From Enterobacteriaceae bacterium UBA7338 (GTDB taxonomy: Bacteria; Pseudomonadota; Gammaproteobacteria; Enterobacterales; Enterobacteriaceae), in contig DKPJ01000001.1 in the NCBI GenBank assembly GCA_002480085.1, forward strand, positions 62,001 through 126,000: DNA of 64,000 bases. The letters are read 5' to 3'. The notes under the pieces were generated by a model. It saw nothing but the letters and a program-made list of their open reading frames with translations, did not search any database and was not told the DNA's origin. Of the stretch, positions 33,919-41,685 are shown in pieces (positions within the stretch are counted from its first letter, which is position 1; every line of letters starts with the position of its first letter). Both the position numbers and the translations under genes were made by a program.

Positions 33919-35460
33919 ATGCCGATAAATGACAATACCCCACGGCCGCAGGAGTTTGCTGCGGTCGATCTCGGTTCGAACAGTTTCCACATGGTCATCG
34001 CCCGCGTGGTGGATGGGGCCATGCAGATCATTGGCCGCCTGAAGCAGCGCGTGCATCTGGCCGATGGCCTGGATGAGAACAGCGTCCTGAGCGAAGAGGC
34101 GATTGAGCGCGGGCTAAGCTGCCTGTCGCTGTTTGCCGAACGTCTGCAGGGCTTCGACCCGGCCAACGTCTGCATTGTCGGGACGCACACCCTGCGCCAG
34201 GCCGCCAACGCCGCCGACTTCCTTAAGCGCGCAGAGCAGGTGATCCCCTACCCGATTGAGATCATCTCCGGCAACGAAGAGGCCCGGCTGATCTTTATGG
34301 GCGTCGAGCACACGCAGCCGGAGAAAGGCCGCAAGCTGGTGATTGATATCGGCGGTGGCTCTACGGAGCTGGTGATCGGCGAAGATTTCCAGCCTATCCT
34401 GGTTGAGAGCCGCCGTATGGGCTGCGTCAGCTTCGCGCAAACCTACTTCCCGGGCCGCACCATCAACCGGGAAAACTTTCACCGTGCACGCATGGCGGCG
34501 GTGCAGAAGCTGGAGAGCCTCACTTGGCAGTATCGCATTCAGGGCTGGAACGTGGCGCTGGGCGCATCGGGCAGCATCAAGGCCGCCCATGAAGTGCTGC
34601 TGGCGATGGGCGAGAAAGATGGTTTCATCACCCCGGAACGGCTGGATAAGCTGGTCGCCGAGGTGCTGAAGCACACCAGCTTTGACACCCTCAACCTGCC
34701 GGGGCTTTCCGACGATCGCAAAGCGGTCTTCGTGCCTGGTCTGGCGATTCTGTGCGGCGTGTTTGACGCGCTGGCTATTCGCGAGCTGCGTCTCTCCGAC
34801 GGCGCGCTGCGTGAAGGGGTGCTGTATGAGATGGAGGGCCGGTTCCGCCATCAGGATATCCGCAGCCGCACGGCGCAGAGCCTCGCCAACCAGTACAATA
34901 TTGACCGGGAGCAGGCCCGTCGCGTGCTGGAGACGACGACCCACATGTACGAGCAGTGGGAAGCGCAGAATCCGAAGCTGGCAAATCCGCAGCTGGCGGC
35001 CCTGCTGAAGTGGGCGGCGATGCTGCACGAGGTTGGGCTGAACATCAACCACAGCGGGATGCACCGCCACTCGGCCTATATCCTGCAGAACAGCGATCTG
35101 CCAGGCTTTAACCAGGAGCAGCAGTCGATGATGGCTACCCTGGTGCGCTTCCACCGGAAAGGGATCAAGCTCGACGATCTGCCGCGCTTTACCCTGTTCA
35201 AGAAGAAGCAGTTCTTACCGCTGATCCAGCTCCTGCGCCTCGGCGTGCTGCTGAACAACCAGCGCCAGGCAACCACTACCCCGCCAACCCTGCGTCTGAC
35301 TACCGACGATAACCACTGGACCCTCAGCTTTCCTCGCGACTGGTTTACCCAGAACGCGCTGGTGCTGCTGGATCTGGAGAAGGAGCAGGACTACTGGGGA
35401 GGCGTCACCGGCTGGCTGCTGAAGATCGAAGAGGAGCAGTCTCCGGGCGTCGCGGCCTGA
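33919..35460 (+). CDS. ppx: Exopolyphosphatase Ppx
   Basis: Ppx removes terminal phosphates from long polyphosphate. The 513 residues match E. coli. The actin-like ATPase-fold motifs are seen: AAVDLGSNSFHMVIARV near residue 15 and LVIDIGGGSTELVIGE near 140. An HD-type helical domain follows after about residue 310 (AAMLHEVGLNINHSGMHRHS). Its last 70 bp overlap the 3' end of yfgF on the other strand, an unusually long convergent overlap. Confidence 0.97.
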   Translation: MPINDNTPRPQEFAAVDLGSNSFHMVIARVVDGAMQIIGRLKQRVHLADGLDENSVLSEEAIERGLSCLSLFAERLQGFDPANVCIVGTHTLRQAANAADFLKRAEQVIPYPIEIISGNEEARLIFMGVEHTQPEKGRKLVIDIGGGSTELVIGEDFQPILVESRRMGCVSFAQTYFPGRTINRENFHRARMAAVQKLESLTWQYRIQGWNVALGASGSIKAAHEVLLAMGEKDGFITPERLDKLVAEVLKHTSFDTLNLPGLSDDRKAVFVPGLAILCGVFDALAIRELRLSDGALREGVLYEMEGRFRHQDIRSRTAQSLANQYNIDREQARRVLETTTHMYEQWEAQNPKLANPQLAALLKWAAMLHEVGLNINHSGMHRHSAYILQNSDLPGFNQEQQSMMATLVRFHRKGIKLDDLPRFTLFKKKQFLPLIQLLRLGVLLNNQRQATTTPPTLRLTTDDNHWTLSFPRDWFTQNALVLLDLEKEQDYWGGVTGWLLKIEEEQSPGVAA

Positions 35461-37730
35461 TCCGCATCGCCCTGCCCCTCTGAGGCCCAGGCACGCTTTG
35501 GCAGTGCCTGGGCATCGCCCGCCAGCGCCTCAAGCGGCGCGGGTTTGCCAATCAGGAACCCTTGCAGATAGTCGATCCCCAACGCAACAGCAGCGCTGCG
35601 AATTTCCTCGCTCTCGACGTATTCTGCCACCACCTGCATCTTTTTCATCCGCGCCAGATGGCAGATAGAGGTCACGATCTGATAGTCGAGGCTGTTTGAG
35701 GTCAGGTTGCGGATAAAGCTGCCGTCAATCTTCAGGATGTCGGCGTTGACGTTTTTCAGGCGCGCATAGCTGGCATAGCCGGTACCAAAATCGTCGATGG
35801 CCACCCGGCAGCCCATCTGCTGGAGCTGGCCCAGGGTCTGGTTTGCCTGGTTGATATTGCTCAGCGAGTTGCTCTCGGTCACCTCAAAAATAAGCTGCCA
35901 GGCCTCAATGTCATAATGTTCAAGCAGCTTGGCGACCTCCTGAGCGAAGTTGCTTCGACAGACGGAGGTTGGCGACAGGTTGATGGAGAAGCGTGCCCCA
36001 GGCTCCCTTTCCCGATAGTGCGCCATAAAGCGCAGCGTGTGCTCAATCACCCACAGGTCGATGCGCGACGAGAGACCAAACTCATGGGCCACCGGCAGGA
36101 ACGCATCCGGGCCGATCGGCTCGCCGTCGTCGTCGAGCATGCGCAGCAATATCTCATGGTAATCGTCGCCGCGTACGCCAGCGATCGGCTGCGCCATCAG
36201 GCGGAACCGATCTTCCTCCAGTGCACGTTGCAGGCGGTTCATCATCTCCACCTTGCTTTTCAGGCTGCGCTGCAGATTGACCGCCCCGCGATGCTGGAGG
36301 CTCTCCGGGCTATGGGTCTCCAGGGAGAGATCTGCCGTGGTGCTCAGCTCCCCGAGCAAGAGATAGAGATGCGACACCGGCGAGCGCACGTAGCAGTAGC
36401 TAATCCCCACCTGCGGCTGGAGCGGCATGCCGTCCCAGGCGAAGCGAAACTGCTTGATCAGCGTATCCAGTCCGGCGATGCGCAGCGCGTGGGATTCGGT
36501 ATTCAGCCGGATCACCATATCGTGCCCAGACAGGTGATAGACACACTCATTGTCATGCAGGCTCTGCTTCAGCCACTCCGACAGCATCTGCTTGTACTGG
36601 ATGCGCAACATCACGCCGTAGTGCCGTCCCAGCAGCTCCAGGTCGGGGATGCGTAAAAAGCAGAGCACCGACCAGGGGGTATCCGCCAGCGCACGATTGA
36701 GCGCCCGCAGGTTGGGCATATTGAGCACCGGATCGAGCCACGCCAGGCGACTGGCCCGCTCGTGCACCAGCCGCTGACGGGTCGCCAACATCGACATCCA
36801 GGTGATGATAAACGAGAACACCAGATAGCTGAATGAGAGGATAGTCAGCTGGATATCGTAGCGCGGCGAGACCGGCATATAGCGATAGAAATAGTGAATG
36901 CTTACCATCAGGAACGGCGTCCAGACGATGGACATAAAGCGGTAGCCGTAGCGCATCGATCCCCACAGCATCACCGGGAGCAGGAGCGACAGCGTGTAGT
37001 TGGTGCTGAAGATGGTGGTACTTTCATCCCATGGAGAGAGCATCAGCATCATCAGCAGCGCGATGACGGCAAACCAGGCGACCACCTCAAGCCGGGTCAC
37101 TTTTGGGTCAAACTCCTGGCGCAGGCGGGAGAGATACCCTTTCAGATGGCGCGGATGGTGGATCACCCTAATCAGCAGATAGCAGAACGGCGTACCGGTC
37201 AGGCCGCTGACCAGTAGAGCCTGATAGTTAATTAACGTGCGCAGGCAGAACGGCGTCACGCCGGTCAGGGCCTGATAGCTCTCATAGAGGCCAAGCCAGG
37301 TGATGGTATGGAAGATCAGCAGGAACAGGGAGGCCGGACAGAAGACCTGCCAGAACATACGCTGCGCAGTAAGCTGCGCATTGCCATAGGAGACGCTGTG
37401 CCGCCGGGTAACGAAGACGCGATAGCCGCCCCAGCTCACTATGACGGGCACCAAAAAATGGAGAATTTTGGTCAAGATCTCCGGGGCGCTGGTCTCAGGA
37501 TAGTAGTGCCAGGCCAGGGAGAGAACGATGCCGGGCAGCGCCGCCCAGCCGTAGAAGAGCATCAGGCTCAGAAAGAGCGACAGCGGCAGATAGTAGAGCA
37601 CCACGCTGCCATCAACGGCCCAGGTAAAGGTATCAACCATGCGGGCCAGGGGCAGCATCAGGAAAGGCAAGACGAGCGGCAGCGCCCACCATTTAGCTTT
37701 ATAGAGATTATAAATTTTCGTGTAGCTCAT
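35391..37730 (-). CDS. yfgF: Cyclic-di-GMP phosphodiesterase YfgF
   Basis: YfgF is an inner-membrane enzyme that hydrolyses c-di-GMP, in E. coli described as active in anaerobic cells and linked to peroxide resistance. The N-terminal half (to about residue 315) is a MASE1-like set of transmembrane segments. A degenerate GGDEF domain follows, lacking the GGDEF motif, then an EAL domain from about residue 500. In the EAL domain the signature reads EILLR instead of EALLR; INLSPTSVCRSNF and AIDDFGTGYASYARL are intact. At 779 residues it is about 30 longer than E. coli (747), mainly from a C-terminal tail that overlaps ppx. Confidence 0.95.
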   Translation of the reverse strand: MSYTKIYNLYKAKWWALPLVLPFLMLPLARMVDTFTWAVDGSVVLYYLPLSLFLSLMLFYGWAALPGIVLSLAWHYYPETSAPEILTKILHFLVPVIVSWGGYRVFVTRRHSVSYGNAQLTAQRMFWQVFCPASLFLLIFHTITWLGLYESYQALTGVTPFCLRTLINYQALLVSGLTGTPFCYLLIRVIHHPRHLKGYLSRLRQEFDPKVTRLEVVAWFAVIALLMMLMLSPWDESTTIFSTNYTLSLLLPVMLWGSMRYGYRFMSIVWTPFLMVSIHYFYRYMPVSPRYDIQLTILSFSYLVFSFIITWMSMLATRQRLVHERASRLAWLDPVLNMPNLRALNRALADTPWSVLCFLRIPDLELLGRHYGVMLRIQYKQMLSEWLKQSLHDNECVYHLSGHDMVIRLNTESHALRIAGLDTLIKQFRFAWDGMPLQPQVGISYCYVRSPVSHLYLLLGELSTTADLSLETHSPESLQHRGAVNLQRSLKSKVEMMNRLQRALEEDRFRLMAQPIAGVRGDDYHEILLRMLDDDGEPIGPDAFLPVAHEFGLSSRIDLWVIEHTLRFMAHYREREPGARFSINLSPTSVCRSNFAQEVAKLLEHYDIEAWQLIFEVTESNSLSNINQANQTLGQLQQMGCRVAIDDFGTGYASYARLKNVNADILKIDGSFIRNLTSNSLDYQIVTSICHLARMKKMQVVAEYVESEEIRSAAVALGIDYLQGFLIGKPAPLEALAGDAQALPKRAWASEGQGDADQAATPGDCSSSIFSSQPVTPPQ

Positions 37731-38081
37731 CGATGTTCAGTGAGAAAACCCAGCGTCCTGAGGGGCGTGTCAGGCAGGGTTCCAGGCTAACCATGAAGAT
37801 TATAGCGTCGGTCAGACTGTGACATTTGTGAAGAGTGTAGTGCCACAAAAACGGCAGCAATTGACCAGGATCAAGCAACCGTATGCCTTTCAAAACATCG
37901 CACTCTCTTACCAGCGCAATTTTTCGAGAAAATTCATGCGCTTTATCATTATTTCATTATTATGGCTTTAGTAAATGCTTTCTTTGACGAAATTTTACAT
38001 AACGGCCGATTGATCTGCGCTGCGCTCTGTGCATTAATACAGCAATCGCCCGCCCGTCGGGTTAACCCGTAGGAACCTCTT
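37731..38081. other. 351-bp divergent promoter region yfgF-yfgG
   Basis: Noncoding region between divergent genes. It holds an FNR-type site at 37861-37874 and an AT-rich stretch around 37920-38000 suited to promoters. No RNA gene or reading frame was recognised. Confidence 0.6.
37861..37874. promoter_or_regulatory. FNR-type site TTGACCAGGATCAA
   Basis: Matches the FNR consensus TTGAT-N4-ATCAA at 9 of 10 defined positions. It is centred about 138 bp upstream of the yfgF start and 214 bp upstream of yfgG. Anaerobic control of yfgF in E. coli makes the site credible. Confidence 0.6.
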
Positions 38082-38276
38082 GTGAGTCAGTCACACAGTA
38101 TGCGAAAACGACAGCGATTTGACAGTCGCATGACCCGTATCGTATTGCTTATCAGCTTTATCTTCTTCTTTGGACGCTTCGTCTACTCCTCTATCGGTGC
38201 CTGGTATCATCATCAGGACAAAGCCCAGTCACAGCAGATTAGCCAGCCTGTGGATGTTAGTACGCCGCAACGCTGA
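38082..38276 (+). CDS. yfgG: YfgG, small membrane protein
   Basis: A 64-residue protein starting at GTG (38082) with AGGA ten bases upstream. A basic N-terminus (MRKRQRFDSRMTR) is followed by one transmembrane helix (IVLLISFIFFFGRFVYSSI) and a polar tail. It is nearly collinear with E. coli YfgG (63 residues). Function is not established. A bidirectional terminator lies about 180 bp downstream. Confidence 0.88.
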   Translation: MSQSHSMRKRQRFDSRMTRIVLLISFIFFFGRFVYSSIGAWYHHQDKAQSQQISQPVDVSTPQR

Positions 38277-38453
38277 CAAACTCTGTTTTATTCGACGGCT
38301 GTAACATTCCGGCACAAAACGCATGTAGTTGTTTTTTTTGCCTCTTTTCGCACCTGGCGTACCTCGCATCGAACTGCGCCAGCCATGATTGTGTCTGAAA
38401 AGTTAATGCCGATAACGCCCCTACAATGAGAATCACCGATGCGCCCTGACGTT

Positions 38454-38481
38454 AAAAAAGGCCCAGATGTGAGCCTTTTTT
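38454..38481. terminator. Bidirectional terminator between yfgG and the acyltransferase gene
   Basis: AAAAAAGGC / GCCTTTTTT stem with a 10-base loop. It lies 178 bp after yfgG and 27 bp after the stop of the opposing acyltransferase gene. The right-going T tract is strong, and the symmetry lets it work for both. Confidence 0.8.
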
Positions 38482-38507
38482 ATATTAATTATCTTTCTAT
38501 CGCAAAA

Positions 38508-39671
38508 TCACTTGCAAAGTAACTTGCCAACTTTATTTGATAACTTGATAGATGGCATATCTATATACCTTTCAAAAAATATAGCAACAGGGATTGAAAT
38601 GCATACAGTTAACAAGGATGCGGCCAAAAACATAGAGAAGCCAACCTCACCATACTTTGATTTTAAAACAAATGATATTACATAAATTATTGTGGCATGA
38701 GTTAAATACAGCGGGAAGGATATCTTGCCAAGAAATCTCATCAATGGCGTTGTCAACATTTTAATTGACAATGTAGAGCCAACAAGTGATGCAAAGAGAA
38801 TCATGCTACCGATAATCTCAAGGTATCTTGAAACCTGCACATAATTATAAGCTTTGAATAACTCAAGATATATGTAAAAACCACCATGAGGAATCACATT
38901 ATCTCTTGGGAATGGCGTGGTTGCTAAAAACAAACCAACCACGAAAAGGATTAGCCTTAGGCCTGGGCTGATCGTGAAGTTTCCACCTTTGGTCAAATCG
39001 CAAATGATCACACCAAAAATGAAGAGCGTATAATATACATTCTCCAGACTGGCGAAAAAATAGGCCATGACAATCAGGTAAAAATATATACGATATTTAC
39101 TCGTTCCAAATATTGCGAGGATAGCAAATACTAAAAAAGAACCAAAAAGTTCATATGATATTGTCCATAACGGATAGTTTGTTAGAGCATTATGAGTGAA
39201 CGGTATCTCCACCATAATCTGGTTAAAAATAAACAAAAAAGAGTCCCACGCCCCTGACCAGAAATTATGCCCTATAAACTTATCTGAAAGCAATAATATA
39301 AAAAACATAAACAACATAGATGCAGCTACTGGGAACATTATTCTGGGGTATCGCTTCACTACGCCTGAAACGATATATTCATAGTTTTTTGTTTTGTTGA
39401 ATTTTAGCGACAAAACAAAGCCACTCAAAATAAAAAATATGGCCACTGAGATATCGCCACTATAAATAAAGTTGAGAGGGGAAAGGCTTACAACCCTTCT
39501 TATCATACCAGCAAAACCCTCAAGCTCTGTAAAACGTATATCCGGCTTGTAGAAATTAATACAATGCTCAATAACCACTAAAAAACAACATATCCCTCTT
39601 AATCCATCAAGATATCCGAGATTATTATTTGTTGCTTCATCTTTCCGTATAGCATCAATTACAGAGGTCAT
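38508..39671 (-). CDS. Acyltransferase 3 family membrane protein (OafA/NodX-like)
   Basis: The 387-residue protein (ATG at 39671, MTSVIDAIRKDEATNN) has the acyltransferase-3 start LGYLDGLRGICCFLVVIEH, with the family Arg-Gly and histidine, then a second conserved block IFFILSGFVLSLKF. About ten hydrophobic segments follow. Such enzymes O-acylate sugars of lipopolysaccharide O-antigen or other surface glycans; the substrate here cannot be told. Codon use is strikingly AT-rich compared with neighbours, pointing to horizontal transfer. It occupies the place of yfgH/yfgI in E. coli. A GTG eleven codons upstream is a weaker start. Confidence 0.85.
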   Translation of the reverse strand: MTSVIDAIRKDEATNNNLGYLDGLRGICCFLVVIEHCINFYKPDIRFTELEGFAGMIRRVVSLSPLNFIYSGDISVAIFFILSGFVLSLKFNKTKNYEYIVSGVVKRYPRIMFPVAASMLFMFFILLLSDKFIGHNFWSGAWDSFLFIFNQIMVEIPFTHNALTNYPLWTISYELFGSFLVFAILAIFGTSKYRIYFYLIVMAYFFASLENVYYTLFIFGVIICDLTKGGNFTISPGLRLILFVVGLFLATTPFPRDNVIPHGGFYIYLELFKAYNYVQVSRYLEIIGSMILFASLVGSTLSIKMLTTPLMRFLGKISFPLYLTHATIIYVISFVLKSKYGEVGFSMFLAASLLTVCISIPVAIFFERYIDMPSIKLSNKVGKLLCK

Positions 39672-39898
39672 AACCCACCCAATCCATTTAACAAAACGAT
39701 ACACTTTTTATAAAATTTTGCCGAAACACTAACCATTTTTCAGGGTTTTTGCAACTAAAGGTTTATGGCGAAAACTCTTCCGCTGTGCTACTGATTTTGG
39801 CATCCTGATTAAAAACATACTTTTGGATGTTAGAAGTATTGTCTTGAGCTATTTATAATGATTAATGCGTATCCATTGTCAGCAACAACCGGCGCGGT

Positions 39899-39958
39899 CC
39901 AATTTGCTTTAATCGCTTATAGAAACAATTAGCTAGCTAAACTATAAGCGGCAATTGG
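39899..39958. repeat. Imperfect 60-bp inverted repeat
   Basis: CGCTTATAG (39914-39922) pairs perfectly with CTATAAGCG (39942-39950). The flanks CCAATTTGC and GCAATTGG extend the symmetry outward. The 19-base loop holds its own palindrome TTAGCTAGCTAA (39929-39940). It does not resemble the REP elements or a standard terminator. Confidence 0.5.
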
Positions 39959-39966
39959 CATAAAAA

Positions 39967-39987
39967 AACCCTCTATCAAAGAGGGTT
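39967..39987 (-). terminator. Terminator of guaBA
   Basis: Perfect 8-bp stem AACCCTCT / AGAGGGTT with loop ATCAA, followed on the minus strand by seven T residues, 42 bp after the guaA stop. Confidence 0.9.
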
Positions 39988-40029
39988 AGCATCTTTAAAT
40001 GGGATAAATTGCCGTCATCTGGCTACCCA

Positions 40030-41607
40030 TCATTCCCACTCAATCGTAGCCGGTGGTTTCCCGCTGATGTCATACACCACGCGCGATATCCCATTGACTT
40101 CATTGATGATCCTGTTCGACACACGGCCAAGGAAATCATACGGCAGGTGCGCCCAGTGTGCGGTCATAAAGTCGATGGTCTCAACTGCACGCAGGGAGAC
40201 AACCCAGTCGTACTTACGGCCATCGCCCATTACGCCTACGGAGCGTACCGGCAGGAACACGGTGAAAGCCTGGCTGACTTTGTTATACAGGTCAGCTTTA
40301 CGCAGCTCTTCAATGAAGATAGCGTCAGCGCGACGCAGCAGGTCGCAGTACTCTTTCTTCACTTCGCCCAGCACGCGGACGCCCAGACCCGGACCCGGGA
40401 ACGGGTGACGGTAGAGCATGTCGTACGGCAGGCCCAGCTCGAGACCAATCTTACGCACTTCGTCTTTGAACAGCTCACGCAGCGGTTCAACCAGGCCCAT
40501 CTTCATCTCTTTCGGCAGGCCGCCCACGTTGTGGTGAGATTTGATGACGTGTGCTTTACCGGTCGCAGATGCAGCGGACTCGATAACGTCAGGGTAGATA
40601 GTCCCCTGCGCCAGCCACTTAACGTCTTCCAGCTTCAGCGCCTCTTCGTCGAATACTTCAACGAATACGCGGCCGATGATTTTACGTTTCGCTTCCGGAT
40701 CGTTCTCACCGGCCAGCGCGTCGAGGAAACGCTTCTCGCCTTCAACGTGAACAATGTTCAGGCCGAAGTGGTCGCCAAACATGTCCATTACCTGCTCGGC
40801 TTCGTTCAGGCGCAGCAGGCCGTTATCCACGAATACGCAGGTCAGGCGATCGCCAATGGCGCGGTGCAGCAACATCGCGGTAACGGAGGAGTCCACGCCG
40901 CCGGAGAGGCCAAGGATCACCTTGTCATTGCCAACCTGCTGGCGGATACGCTCCACGGCGTCGTCGATAATCTTAGCCGGGGTCCACAGCGCTTCGCACT
41001 CGCAGATGTCGCGCACAAAGCGCTCCAGCATACGCAGGCCCTGACGGGTGTGGGTCACTTCCGGGTGGAACTGCACGCCGTAGAAGCGCTTCTCTTCGTT
41101 AGCCATAATGGCAAACGGACAGGTCTCGGTGCTGGCAACGGTCACAAAGTCTTCCGGGATAGCGGTAACTTTGTCGCCGTGGCTCATCCACACGTCCAGC
41201 AGCGGGTTGCCCTCTGCGCTCAGGGAGTCCTCAATGCCGCGCACCAGCGCGCTCTGAGCTTTTACTTCAACCTGGGCGTAGCCAAACTCACGCTCGTTGG
41301 AGCCTTCAACGTGGCCGCCAAGCTGCATCGCCATCGTTTGCATACCGTAGCAAACGCCGAATACCGGTACGCCTGCCTCAAATACATACTGCGGCGCGCG
41401 CGGGCTGTTGTGTTCAGTGGTGCTCTCCGGGCCACCGGACAGGATGATGCCGTTCGGGTTGAACTCACGGATTTGGGCTTCGGTGACGTCCCAGGCCCAC
41501 AGCTCACAGTAGACGCCCAGCTCACGCACGCGGCGGGCAACAAGCTGGGTATACTGCGAACCAAAGTCGAGGATAAGAATGCGATGCTTATGAATATTGT
41601 CGGTCAT
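40030..41607 (-). CDS. guaA: GMP synthase (glutamine-hydrolysing) GuaA
   Basis: GuaA aminates XMP to GMP with glutamine and ATP. The 525 residues match E. coli. The class I amidotransferase nucleophile is Cys86 in GVCYGMQT, with His and Glu in QFHPEVTHT near 181-183. The ATP pyrophosphatase loop GLSGGVDSSV is near residue 235, and the dimerisation domain ends IEWE. It follows guaB by 78 bp; a REP element fills part of that gap. Confidence 0.98.
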   Translation of the reverse strand: MTDNIHKHRILILDFGSQYTQLVARRVRELGVYCELWAWDVTEAQIREFNPNGIILSGGPESTTEHNSPRAPQYVFEAGVPVFGVCYGMQTMAMQLGGHVEGSNEREFGYAQVEVKAQSALVRGIEDSLSAEGNPLLDVWMSHGDKVTAIPEDFVTVASTETCPFAIMANEEKRFYGVQFHPEVTHTRQGLRMLERFVRDICECEALWTPAKIIDDAVERIRQQVGNDKVILGLSGGVDSSVTAMLLHRAIGDRLTCVFVDNGLLRLNEAEQVMDMFGDHFGLNIVHVEGEKRFLDALAGENDPEAKRKIIGRVFVEVFDEEALKLEDVKWLAQGTIYPDVIESAASATGKAHVIKSHHNVGGLPKEMKMGLVEPLRELFKDEVRKIGLELGLPYDMLYRHPFPGPGLGVRVLGEVKKEYCDLLRRADAIFIEELRKADLYNKVSQAFTVFLPVRSVGVMGDGRKYDWVVSLRAVETIDFMTAHWAHLPYDFLGRVSNRIINEVNGISRVVYDISGKPPATIEWE

Positions 41608-41648
41608 TGACGATTGTTCCGAGGCAGAAACAGATAGAGAAGATAAGT

Positions 41649-41677
41649 GCCGGGCAGCGTTAACCTACCCGGCCTAC
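41649..41677. repeat. REP-type element inside the guaBA operon
   Basis: GCCGGG (41649-41654) pairs with CCCGGC (41668-41673), followed by CTAC. It lies between guaB and guaA within one transcript, a position where REP elements are known to protect upstream mRNA from 3' exonucleases. Confidence 0.8.
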
Positions 41678-41685
41678 AAATTAAA

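Larger units (their letters stand above)
39672..40029. other. 358-bp region between the acyltransferase gene and guaA
   Basis: AT-rich noncoding DNA. It should contain the acyltransferase promoter (39680-39850). It also contains a 60-bp palindromic structure (39899-39958) and the guaBA terminator (39967-39987). No gene was seen. Confidence 0.6.

Noticed and set aside
38351..38382. CTGGCG/CGCCAG inverted repeat after yfgG as a small RNA gene
   Set aside because: Short arms with a long loop and no clear promoter; could not be told from chance.
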